Origin: Stenogyne calaminthoides
Taxonomy: Eukaryota > Streptophyta > Magnoliopsida > Lamiales > Lamiaceae
Reading direction: 5' to 3'
Assembly (NCBI GenBank): GCA_037126765.1
Contig: JBBCBC010000034.1
Coordinates: forward strand, 19,342,691-19,406,690
Length of the DNA: 64,000 bases
The translations under genes were made by a program, and so were the position numbers. Position 1 is the first letter of the stretch; each line of letters starts with the position of its first letter. The notes below the pieces were generated by a model, which saw nothing but the letters and a program-made list of their open reading frames with translations, was not told where the DNA came from and did not search any database. Below, piece by piece: positions 11,281-20,591 of the stretch.

Positions 11281-11530
11281 ATGCTCAAGTCCATGTCAAA
11301 GTTAACCTTAACCCTCCTCCTCTTATGCCTCTCCTCCTTCATATGCCACAGCTCCAGCCGCCCCCATCAGCCACGAAAACGGCTCTTCCGGCCAGACTCC
11401 GGCCAAAAAAGAGGACTGGTGGTTCCACCAAGGCTGGCAGACCGACCTCCCGCCGATGCCAGCAGGGGCGGAGGAACACTATAAGTCAATGTCAGGGAGG
11501 CCATGCCCCCCAGGGCCGTGTCTTGCTTGA
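11281..11530 (+). pseudogene. Possible small secreted peptide gene, frame broken
   Basis: From the ATG at 11281 (an upstream in-frame ATG lies at 11254) the frame encodes a signal peptide: basic start, then TLTLLLLCLSSFICHSSS. After about 30 codons the better-looking continuation is in another frame. That frame runs to the TGA at 11528 and reads as a hydrophilic propeptide with EDWWFHQGWQ and a C-terminus EEHYKSMSGRPCPPGPCLA. A signal peptide plus a short conserved-looking C-terminus is the usual design of plant peptide hormone precursors, but I recognise no family. The frame change lies around 11345-11375 and could be a real indel, a small intron, or chance. The alternative single frame ends at 11484. 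Confidence 0.4.
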
Positions 11531-11635
11531 GTCGGACGAGGCCCAAAAATTTTGTCGACTTTTAGAAGCCCACAATTCTATATAAATTTATATATATTAT
11601 ATATTTTTTATTTGTAAAATTATTAATGTATTGTG

Positions 11636-11760
11636 AAATGGCCTAGTGGAAAGAACAAGTTTTTTATTCTATTTTGTCTTGGGTTCGAGTCCCAACTTTT
11701 ATAAATCTTTAATTTATTTTTGAGCCCATGCTTTATCCAAAATAAAATTTAAGCATCACA
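11636..11760 (+). mobile_element. tRNA-derived SINE-like fragment
   Basis: A box-A-like TGGCCTAGTGG (11639-11649) and a box-B-like GGTTCGAGTCC (11682-11692) are spaced as in an RNA polymerase III internal promoter. The sequence between does not fold as a complete tRNA, and an AT-rich tail follows. This suggests a tRNA-related SINE head rather than a functional tRNA gene. Confidence 0.45.
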
Positions 11761-11990
11761 AGTCCACAATTATTTTAATATAACTCTTTAAATATGTGAC
11801 ATACACATAATTAAACCTATTGGTATAATATGAATAAATTTTATTTCGAAATAATTCCCATTTTTACTATATTTTTGCAATTCTCACTAATAATTTTACC
11901 CTAAAAATCAATTTATTATGGAAAATAATTTTTTCTTCACAAACTCTCTCTATCCTCTCTTTTATTTTTATTGAAAGAAAAATGGAGTTT
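11761..11990. other. AT-rich stretch, nothing recognised
   Basis: No coding frame, repeat or signal that I can support. Confidence 0.3.
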
Positions 11991-12422
11991 TATCAATTCA
12001 GAGCCTGAAAGATGGCAAAGCTATCAATTTAAGGCCTGAATTTTTTTTTCTATCGATTCAAGGTCTGGAAGATAGAAAACTATCAATCTAGGGCCTGAAG
12101 GATAGAAACTATCAATTCGAGGCTTATAAATTTTAAAGCCATGTTTGGAACCCTAAACCCTAAATCCTAAACGATGAACCCTAAACCTAGAACCATGAAC
12201 CGTAAATCTTGAACCATAACCCCTAAAAAAAAATAACATGAAATAAGGATATGAAATATAAGTGTCAAACATGGCCTTAAAATGTGTGAGCCTCAAATTT
12301 ATAGTTTTTCACTTTCAGGCCCTGAATCGATAGTTATCTATCTTCTAGGCCTTGAATCGATAGGGAAAATATTTAAGGCCTTAAATTGATAGTTTTGCCA
12401 TCTTTTTGGCCCTGAATTGACA
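11991..12422. mobile_element. Foldback element with telomere-like core
   Basis: Two arms of about 155-160 bp are inverted copies. The left starts TATCAATTCAGAGCCTGAAA; the right, read inward, starts TGTCAATTCAGGGCCAAAAA. Both pass through GATGGCAAA(A/G)CTATCAATTT and end near GCCATGTTTG. Each arm itself repeats CTATC(A/G)ATTC..GGCCTGAA about four times. The loop (about 12155-12230) holds degenerate CCCTAAA-type units. There is no coding sequence. Confidence 0.75.
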
Positions 12423-12836
12423 TTTTCCAAGAAAATTTTATCAGAATTTTATGTTTTTCATTTTTATACAAACCTCAAAAGTGACAAACAATTAATGTGA
12501 AATGAGGGAATATATTTCCCACATAATAAAATATTTGCAATAGTTCATTTCATATAAAGCTGTCATTAGTCCTTATTCATTTTTTAAATTGTGAAAAATT
12601 ATAAATTTGATCTTTTAGTTCGTATATAAAATAAAGAGTTTGAATCACAAATGGTCCCATAACTTTGGCAACAAATAGATTTAGTCCCATAAATTTATTT
12701 TTTGTCAATTTACTTCCAATAACTTTGACAATGTCCAATTTTGGTCCCTAATCGGTCGGAACAACGTCGTTTTTCCGTTTCAATTTGGGACTTTAAAGCG
12801 GATGTTATGACTGGACTATCACGTGTACTGTCATGT

Positions 12837-13385
12837 TGTTATGGTCCCATTATGACAAGGTAGCCATCGTAGGGCGACACGAAGTAGGGAGACCACGAGG
12901 CGAGCATCCTTCTTGGTCGTAATAGACTGGTCGCCACTCAGACAGAAGTCATCCTGGCTTAGTCGCCAGGATTCCCGCGACCACGTCTAAGGATGGCCGA
13001 GCGAGCAAGGAAGTGGACCCCGGGGGCCGATAATATCGGATTCCTAGTATGCAGATATGGAATACCCGGTCATCAAGCGTGATTATCACCGATAAAGGCG
13101 GGATCTATCCTCCGCCGTCGGGAAACCCTAAAGGGCTGAAGATCTCGGCCCACGGGGGACACCGAAACCTTAGTTAGCGCTTATAAATACACGTTGGTAC
13201 TCTCATTGTAAAGGAAAAAAATCCTAGACTTTAAGCAGATATTATAGTAGAAATTCCTGGCTTGGTATCGCCCCCGGACGTGGCCATTTCTGGCGTACCG
13301 GGTTAACAAATAGTGCATCCATTTACTGTTTCATTGTTTACATAGTGAGTGATTGTTACATGCTCGGGCAAATCCGGCTATAACA
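12837..13385 (+). repeat. 5' LTR of the gypsy element (549 bp)
   Basis: It begins TGTTATGG and ends CTATAACA, a short inverted terminus. A TATA-like TTATAAATAC lies at about 13180-13190. It pairs with 32849-33404 with scattered substitutions. Confidence 0.92.
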
Positions 13386-13386
13386 A

Positions 13387-13404
13387 TTTGGCACCGTCTA
13401 TGGG
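13387..13404 (+). promoter_or_regulatory. Primer-binding region of the gypsy element
   Basis: TTTGGCACCGTCTATGGG starts one base after the LTR end. Plant Tat elements normally read TTGGCGCCGTCTGTGGG here, so two bases appear mutated. Confidence 0.7.
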
Positions 13405-13442
13405 AAACTACTACCCCACTCTATAAGAACTCACGAGAAACA

Positions 13443-14805
13443 ATGGCACAAAGCAACATCCCAATCACCGGGCTCGAAACTGATCCGCGAGATGGGGTGG
13501 AGGCCTCCCTGTTCTCGGAATCGAGGCCCCTGCAAGAGCAAGCTGCAGACGAACAAAAAAGGGCCCAAATCTTCAAGACCCCCGCGGAGATGAAGAATGC
13601 GTGGATATACTTACGCGCAAGCGAAACCTGAATTTTGACGAAGAGGAAGACCCGCAACCTATCACCAAAGCTGCTCGCCCCGGGGCTATCCCAAAGGGGA
13701 GAACCACCTGGGAGGACAACTCGGCCTAAATCAGGCCATCTTGGTCGCGAAGGCCAACCCTCCCCGGGTAGACAGGCTACCCCTGGGACACCAAGAGCCC
13801 TCAGTTTTTCATCGACTAGGAAGCAATCGGGCAAATGACTCGGTGTTCGACCGCCTAGGCAACAACGCGGCACAAAAAAGACCAGAGCGAGCAGAAGATG
13901 AGGTAAATTCTCACCAAATGATTGTAGCCAAAAATGGCGAGCACCAGAGGAAGTTCAGGAATGAGCCACGCATCTCGGCAATGAGCAGGCTCAGCACGAG
14001 CGACCACCGAGGGGCCCAAACAAGTCAACAGGAGGCAGAACTCGCCGCCCTAAAACAGATGGTCAGGACTCTTGACGAAAGAATGGATAATCAACCCGTC
14101 CCGGGAAGGCCAGCGACCAACCTGGCACTCCCCTCGTCACCACTCAGCACGACCATCACAGTCGCTCCTGCCCAGACCAAAATCAACAAGACCTCCATCG
14201 ATCGATACGGAGGAGATTCTGACCCAAGGACGCATCTCGCCAAATACAATTCATATATGACATCCGTAGGGGCGTCGGACGCGACCATGTGCCGACTCTT
14301 CTCCCTCACGTTGAATGAGCTTGCGCACAAATGGTTCACGTCAATTCCCCCCCAGTCCATCGATTCTTTCGACCAGTTGGGTTAGCTCTTCATGGGGCAT
14401 TACGCGGCCATGGCACCAAGACCCGCAGGGAAACAAAGGCTGGCAAACATCGAGCAGGGCAAGGACGAGACCGATATGGCATACCTCGAAAGGTTCGATC
14501 GACTCATCTTGAACGGGGAACCGTTGGGAGACAAGGCCAAGCTACTGGGGGCAATCGCAGGGTTGAAAAAGGGAACTAAGCTTTGGCGGAATGTCACCGC
14601 TTGCTATTTGGCAACTTATGCGGAATTCAGGACCCGCGCGAGCGACTTGATCAATAGCATGGAACTCCTGGCGGCCAGGATGGGGGAAGGAAAGAAATCT
14701 ACACCCCCGAAAATGGGCAAGAAACATTCGATGAGCTCGGCGACTACCACGCCTACCTCGAACCCAGCGAGCATCCAGTCAGAGGATTCGGCGACGCCAC
14801 CGTGA
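13443..14805 (+). pseudogene. Gypsy gag, broken
   Basis: The likely start is the ATG at 13443 (MAQSNIPITGLE). A frame change falls near 13630-13740. The well-preserved part (13741-14385) includes the retrotransposon gag core, with YGGDSDPRTHLAKYNSYM followed by LAHKWFTSIPPQSIDSF. An in-frame TAG at 14383-14385 interrupts the core just before LFMGHYAAMAP, and reading continues as ETDMAYLERFDRLILNGE to 14805. The expected CCHC zinc knuckle is missing; the sequence jumps to protease-like residues at about 14800, which suggests a deletion. Gag would form the virus-like particle. Confidence 0.85.
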
Positions 14806-15090
14806 AACCCCACGGGGTCATTCGCCTGGTAGTGGAGCTGGTGTCAACCATAGATAGGGCCATTAGGGAAACTAAACTTTGTGATTTCCTTGTAATCGAC
14901 CTGCCGTCGACCTTTAACGGGTTCCTCGGTAGGCCTTTCGAGCACAAATTCGAGGGTGCGTCCTCCACTTATTATTTCTGTGTAAAATTCCCCACTTCAG
15001 ATGGGGTGGTCGGCACCGTTAAGGGCGATCAGCTTGATGCAAGAGGATGTTCTATTTACTCCCGGTCCCATTTAATTTCCATCACACAAA
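14802..15090 (+). pseudogene. Gypsy protease remnant
   Basis: The frame carries VELVSTIDRAIRETKLCDFL, VIDLPSTFNGFLGRPF and STYYFCVKFPTSDGVVG. These match the C-terminal half of Tat-type aspartic proteases, where LGRP follows the flap region. The catalytic D-S/T-G part is absent, so this is a truncated domain. Confidence 0.65.
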
Positions 15091-15145
15091 AAACCAATAT
15101 CAATCAAACGAACTCAATGGAAATTGACCAAAAAAAAACTTGAAA

Positions 15146-16019
15146 GAGGATCTCGAGGCAAGGCTCGAATCCGAACCACACGAATTCATCATCCAAGGGA
15201 CAATCGACGACCCCAGAAAAGACCACAACCGGGCAACCCCGGATAAGGAACTCGAAAAGGTCAGAATGCACCCAACCCAGCAGGACTTGGAAGTCATAAT
15301 CGGCTCCAAGATCCCCACGGAACTTAGAGAAAAGCTGATCGCCTTCTTTAAGCACAATCTCGACGTGTTCGCCTGGTCGCACTAGTGAACTGGATGTTCG
15401 CAGAAGAAATCGGAAATTCAATGGAGGTGTACGTGGACGACATAGTCGTCAAAAGCCTAAGGAAGGAGGACCATCTCGCCGACCTCGCCCGAGCGTTAAA
15501 CATTCAGAGGAGATTTAACATGATACTTAACCCAAAGAAGTGCAACTTCGGAGTGGAATCCGGCAAATTCCTCGGCCATCTAGTCAGCAAGCGGGGGATA
15601 GAAGCCAACCCTTCTAAGATTAGGGCAATTCTAGAAATGGGCTCCCCCAGAAACCCGGAAGAAGTCCAGAAGCTCACAGGCAGCCTAGCCGCCCTCAGCA
15701 GATTCATAACACGCATGGGAGATAGGTGCAAGCCTTTCTTCGAAACTCTAAAGAAAGCCAAAGGGGACTTTCAGTGGACAGAGGAGGCCCAAGCAGCCTT
15801 GGACAACATCAAAGGATATCTCGCCGACCCCAGGATACTGGCCAAGCCAGCACCCAAAGAGAAACTCTTCCTCTACCATGCGGCGTCCGAAACAGCCTTG
15901 AGCTCAGTCTTGGTAAGGGCCGAAGGACAAGATTACCTATCGATCTATTACGTAAGCCAAGTGCTTAACGAAGCGGAACGAAGGTACCCCCCCTCGAGAA
16001 GCTCGCTTACGTTCTCGTA
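15146..16019 (+). pseudogene. Gypsy reverse transcriptase, internally deleted
   Basis: 15146-15384 is the linker before RT (LREKLIAFFKHNLDVFAWSH). At 15385 the sequence jumps to MFAEEIGNSMEVYVDDIVVK, the catalytic YVDD region, so the fingers and palm before it are deleted. The rest is the RT thumb and connection (CNFGVESGKFLGHLVSKRGI, LTGSLAALSRFITRMGDRCK) up to QVLNEAERRYPP, where the frame is lost near 16000. The YVDD motif is intact but the enzyme cannot function. Confidence 0.88.
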
Positions 16020-16700
16020 ATGAGTGTGAGAAAATTGCGACCATACTTCTTCGACCACCAGGTGGAAGTGCTAACCTTAATATATTTAAGAAACGCGCTA
16101 CACCGCCTCGATACAGCCGGCCGCTGCATGAAATGGGCAATCGAGATTGGCCAATTCGGGGTCACCTACGCCCCACGAACGGCCATCAAAGGCCAGGCCC
16201 TGGCCGACTTCATGGTAGAACTTACCTACCCCATGGCCACACAAGACGCACCAGCAGGACCGCCTTGGGAACTTTACGTAGATGGCTCCGCCACCCATGC
16301 CCGAGCCGGGGCAGGGGTAGTCCTAATAGGCCCGGACGGACACTCCTTCCAGACAGCCATCACATTCGACTTCCAAGCAACCAACAATGAGGAGAAATAC
16401 GAAGCCCTAATCGGGGGACTCGAGATGGCAATGGCCATAGGGGTAAAGAAGCTGAAAATCCACACCGACTACTTAGTCGTAAACCAAGTCTCGGTAGTCT
16501 GAAGCCAAATCTGATCGCATGACCAAGATATCGAGGAAGTTGTCCGATCCCTACTCGAGAAGTTCGACCAAGTTTATGTGGAACTGATACCTAGAAACGT
16601 GAACTCCCAAGCGGACGCTCTGGCCAGGCTGGCAACATCTGAAGGACCAACAGAAATGAAAGATGTCACATTCACCAAACTAACCCTCCCATCTACGGCA
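16020..16700 (+). pseudogene. Gypsy RNase H, interrupted
   Basis: After the RT-connection residues (LRPYFFDHQVEVLT) comes the RNase H fold with WELYVDGSATHARAGAGVVL (first Asp), NNEEKYEALIGGLEMAMAIG (Glu), HTDYLVVNQV (second Asp) and, in another frame after a TGA at 16500-16502, VNSQADALARLAT (final Asp). All four acidic residues can be found, but across two frames. This domain would degrade the RNA of the RNA-DNA hybrid. Confidence 0.85.
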
Positions 16701-17209
16701 CAGATACTGGTCGCCATAGCCGACCAAATGGAGGCCGACTCCGAGGATTGGAGAACACCCATACTCGAATACTTGAGAATGGGAAACCTGCCAGGCAACA
16801 GAGTCAATGCCCAACAGCTACAAATTAGGGCAGCGAGGTATGTAATAGTCGATTGCCATTTGTACAAACGAGGCTTCAGCATCCCGCTACTAAGATGTGT
16901 GACCAAGGACGAGGGGCAAGCGATCCTCAAGGAAATCCACGAAGAAGTCTGCGGAAACCACGTGGGAGGCTAATCCCTGGCCCATAAGGCCACCCGACAA
17001 GGATACTTCTGGCCGACGCTAAGAAGGGATGCCATCGAGTACGCGAAAACCTGCCACCATTGCCAAATATTTGCCCCTTCGATCAAAGTGTCCCCTGAAG
17101 AACTAACCAGTATATTAAGTCCGTGGCCCTTCGCAAAATGGGGAATCGACATCATTGGACCCTACCTCGCTTGCCCGAACGCGCGTGCGTTTAAGCCCTC
17201 CGTGGCGAT
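16701..17209 (+). pseudogene. Gypsy integrase, N-terminal part
   Basis: The HHCC zinc-binding domain is visible as EIHEEVCGNHVGG, then SLAHKATRQGYFWP, then CHHCQIF. A TAA at 16971-16973 breaks it. The catalytic core starts at PFAKWGIDIIGP with the first Asp and runs to FKPSV, where Copia-1 is inserted. The rest of the core resumes at 28360. The target duplication reads GCGAT on this side and GCAGT on the other. Confidence 0.88.
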
Positions 17210-19052
17210 TGTTGGGATTATCTTGAAAAGTATGCTTTTACTTTGTATAATCGGCCCTAATTCTCGACTTATTTATTGAAATAAATTGTTTATCACCGAT
17301 GCTTTAAATATGATTGAATGTTATATATATTTCTTTGCATAATCATTAAATAATTAAATGCGTGTTACATCAGTAGTTAATTTAGTGATACCCGATCACG
17401 AAAGATTAAATTAACAGTTCCTTGTAACTATAAGTCGCCATTCACAACCTAGATTAAATGAACAACCATCGCGAAAAGGTTGAGGTGTAAGGCTCAGATT
17501 GGTTTGTCTTGACCAAGAGATTACACTAGTGCATGACCGATGCAATCAATAGGACCTCTGAGGAGGATAAATTCTTGAATCGAACAAGGAAGAATTAGAC
17601 CTCGATGGTTCGTTGTTTCTTAACCTTAGTCCCTTAAATAGGATCACGTGGGATTGGTAACTATTGCTTTGACTTATCATGGGTAGCGAATCGGAGAGAG
17701 ATTCAATACTTTTTATCTTGGGCAATATTATTGGTCACATGTGATTGCTAAGATTTAATCTGAAGAATCGTAATGCAAAATGCGCTTGCTTGATTTGCCC
17801 CTTGGGAGGTTCATAAGTTTTATCATACCAAATCTTGCAAGTGGAATTAGTTTCCTTATGGATAATAATGTTGAACCGTTCCTCGACCAAGGACAAAAGA
17901 TATTAATTAACGGAAAGCTATTTCAAAGTGGCTTGAATTAATTAATGGGCTAGATAATCTTAAACACGGAAATAATGATTTGGGGAGCCATATTGACTGT
18001 AATATGGGTTAAGATGGATGGTGCAATATTAATTATGTAGTGGGATTAATTAATATTTATGGGCTTGAATTATATTGTGGCTCAATATTAGATATTCAAG
18101 ATCCATTAGAAGGTCCAATCTTAATTCTCCTAAAGGCCTCCTGAGTAGCCCAACATATAGTCCAATAACTGAAAAGGTGATTAAAATAAAATAAATATTG
18201 TTGCTTATATTTCCTCTATTTTTTTCGAAAATCGTGGATAAAAGAGGGAGAAAGATTTTCTTTGAATTTTGTTATGGAATGAAGATATGTATTCTTGGAA
18301 TAAAAGATTATCTCATTAAATTCAAGAAATCTCCCACTTGGTTATTCATGAGGAAATTTTCGAAAATTTTGAATATAATGGGCAAGAAAGATTTTCTTGA
18401 TTTTCTTGAAAAGATATTATGGAAGATATGTATTTCTTGAAATACAAGAATATCTCATAAATTCAAGAAGATCCAAATCTTGGATTCTTGCTTCATTTTT
18501 TCGAAATTTATCCATATTTTGAGGAAGTGGGATTTTTGTGGAATATTTTAATTATGGGAAAAAGAATATAGAAGATATATTCAAGATTTCTTGGTGACCA
18601 AGAAAAGTCTTTTCCCACATTGATTTTCTACATAAAATTCGACCACTCCCTCTCCTATAAATAGGGGATGATTAGTTCATTCCCAAGTACAATTCCATGT
18701 GCTGGAAATATTAGCAAATCCACATAAGTGGTGCAACAAAGTTTATTTTTTCCTTTTGTTAATTGTTCGCGAGTATCCTTCCACCGGATTGTCGAGCAAG
18801 GGCTAAGGGAATACTTGGGAAGTCCTTTTGGTTAGTCCGTCCGACCAAAGCCACTGCCATCCCCGAGAGGTACGTTCACTTAAACCCGTAGATTCGCGTA
18901 TGTGGGTTTTACGTGGTTTTTATATGCATGATATGTTGTTGAAATTATTATTTGAATTAATATATGATTAATTCATGCTAGTAATAATTAAAGAATTAAA
19001 TTTGTATTTAAATATTCTCCCCGAATAGATCTGTGCGAATCATTCCCCAACA
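17210..19052 (+). repeat. 5' LTR of Copia-1 (1843 bp)
   Basis: It starts TGTTGGG and ends CCCCAACA. A TATA-like CCTATAAATAGGGGATG is at about 18653-18669, the probable start region of the genomic RNA. Small differences from the 3' LTR include CTCAGATT versus CTCGATT (17493, 24724) and CTCGATGG versus CTCAGTGG (17601, 24834). Confidence 0.9.
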
Positions 19053-19053
19053 A

Positions 19054-19068
19054 CTAGTATCAGAGCCA
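19054..19068 (+). promoter_or_regulatory. Primer-binding site of Copia-1
   Basis: CTAGTATCAGAGCC differs by one base from the initiator-methionine tRNA complement TGGTATCAGAGC that is usual in plant copia elements. Confidence 0.75.
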
Positions 19069-20590
19069 CTGTTTCGGGCTCTGAATTTTTTAAATTGTAA
19101 TTTAATTCATGGACATTAAATTTGAAATTGGATAGTAGAACTGTTAGATCTGTTTTGCAGGTATCCAATTGTCATGGATTTTAATGTTTTATTTTTTGCA
19201 TATAAAACTGGTTTTTTTTAATTCGATTAGTTTCGGATTTGTTTTGCCTCGTGAGAAAATCCACGAGTAGACTAGGATTTGTTTGATTTAATCAATGTAA
19301 TAGACTAGTCTAGCTCTAGGTTTATTTATTTTTTGTAAATAAATTGTAACCGGATCGGGAACGAAGAGACGAAGAATTAAAGGACGAAATCCAGAACCCG
19401 GTGTTGGCCTTGGTATGCCCGGGCATGCATCTTGGCGCGGCGGGCAGGCGGGCAAAGCCAAAGGGTGAAGGTGCGCCTCGCACGGGCTGCGCTCAAAGCC
19501 GAAGGAAGCATGGCGACGGAGGCCAAGAGCAGACGCAAAAGCCGAGGTCATGGCGCGGCGGAGGCAAGCAGTCTTGGCGTCGTTTCTGCCGAGATCTGCC
19601 GGCCTTTGCCGACACCACGAGGCGGGCGTCTTAGCAACGGGCGGCGTGGCGCCTGGTGTGCCTTAGTCTTAGAGTCATCTCTAGCAAGTGGCCGGCGGAT
19701 CTTGAGGCGTGCATCCCGGCAAGCGAAAGCTTGGCGTGGCGGTTCGAGACAAGTATTTTTTGGTGACGAACGAGTGGGAGAAATTCGAGGCGTGTTTCTT
19801 CAAAGATCAAGCCAAAAAAAAATCAAACCATGACAATTGGATAATTTGTGCCCAATTGTTTATTTTTTCTGTTTTGCTTGATTTATTTGTGCTATCTTAT
19901 GCTTTGTTTAATTTGTTTAAATGTGTTTGCATGAGGGTTGCCAAATTGAAAAATCTCAACTTCAAAATTACTAAGTATGTTTTAAATAATTAATTGACAA
20001 TTTTATTCCGATAATAAAATTGAATTAATTTTCTGACCTCCATGATTTATTTATTTGTGAATTCTTTTGGAGAAATTCCCCACTGGACGGGTCAAAAGAT
20101 AGGTTTCACATGAATGAATTCGAGCGGATGATTGTGGGTTATTACTAGTGGCGGCGATGACCCTCCCCACGAGGCTCGATCAAAGCGAAATAGTAATCCC
20201 AGATTTAATCATGGTTATTACTTAGGTATAAAATTGATATGCATATACTTCCCCGAAGTCCCATCGCGAATTTTATATTGGTCAAGTCAGAGAGCCAACT
20301 ATTAATCTGGATATTAAAGGTTTATAAATCGTTTCTTGTTTGTAACTTTTGCTTGAATGTGTTTAAATAATGACCCACCCCACGTGGCTTATTTAAACTG
20401 TTTTTGAGATGTTGGGCGATGCATGTTCATATTTTTTTTGAGATTTTAAAATATGATGAAATGTGATCGAACCTTGTGATATACTTGTCTTTATTGCATA
20501 TAGTTGTTTATTTCAGTTCAACATGTAGTTACCTTTTAATCCTTTGTCATTATACTTAAAGTCAATACAATATGTATGGAAACTATATTG
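19069..20590 (+). other. Long untranslated leader of Copia-1 with GC-rich island
   Basis: Between the primer site and gag lie about 1.5 kb without a conserved frame. Bases 19380-19740 are strikingly GC-rich (GGCGCGGCGGGCAGGCGGG) in an otherwise AT-rich element. The rest, such as GACCTCCATGATTTATTTAT, aligns with the Copia-2 leader. Packaging or translation roles are possible but not shown. Confidence 0.55.
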
Positions 20591-20591
20591 A

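Noticed and set aside
11639..11692. A tRNA gene suggested by A-box and B-box motifs
   Set aside because: No complete cloverleaf can be drawn: acceptor and anticodon stems do not pair. It fits a SINE head better.
12150..12235. Interstitial telomere array (CCCTAAA-like units)
   Set aside because: The units are degenerate and sit in the loop of a foldback element. A similar short patch occurs at 53352-53402 inside Copia-3. Neither is long or regular enough for a true telomeric tract.
13421..13873. Minus-strand frame of 150 codons over gypsy gag
   Set aside because: It is the shadow of the gag coding strand, which has clear family residues.
18198..18440. Open frame of 80 codons in Copia-1 LTR (also at 25430-25669)
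   Set aside because: It is repeated because it lies in both LTRs. It is AT-rich with Lys/Phe/Ile bias and has no family resemblance.
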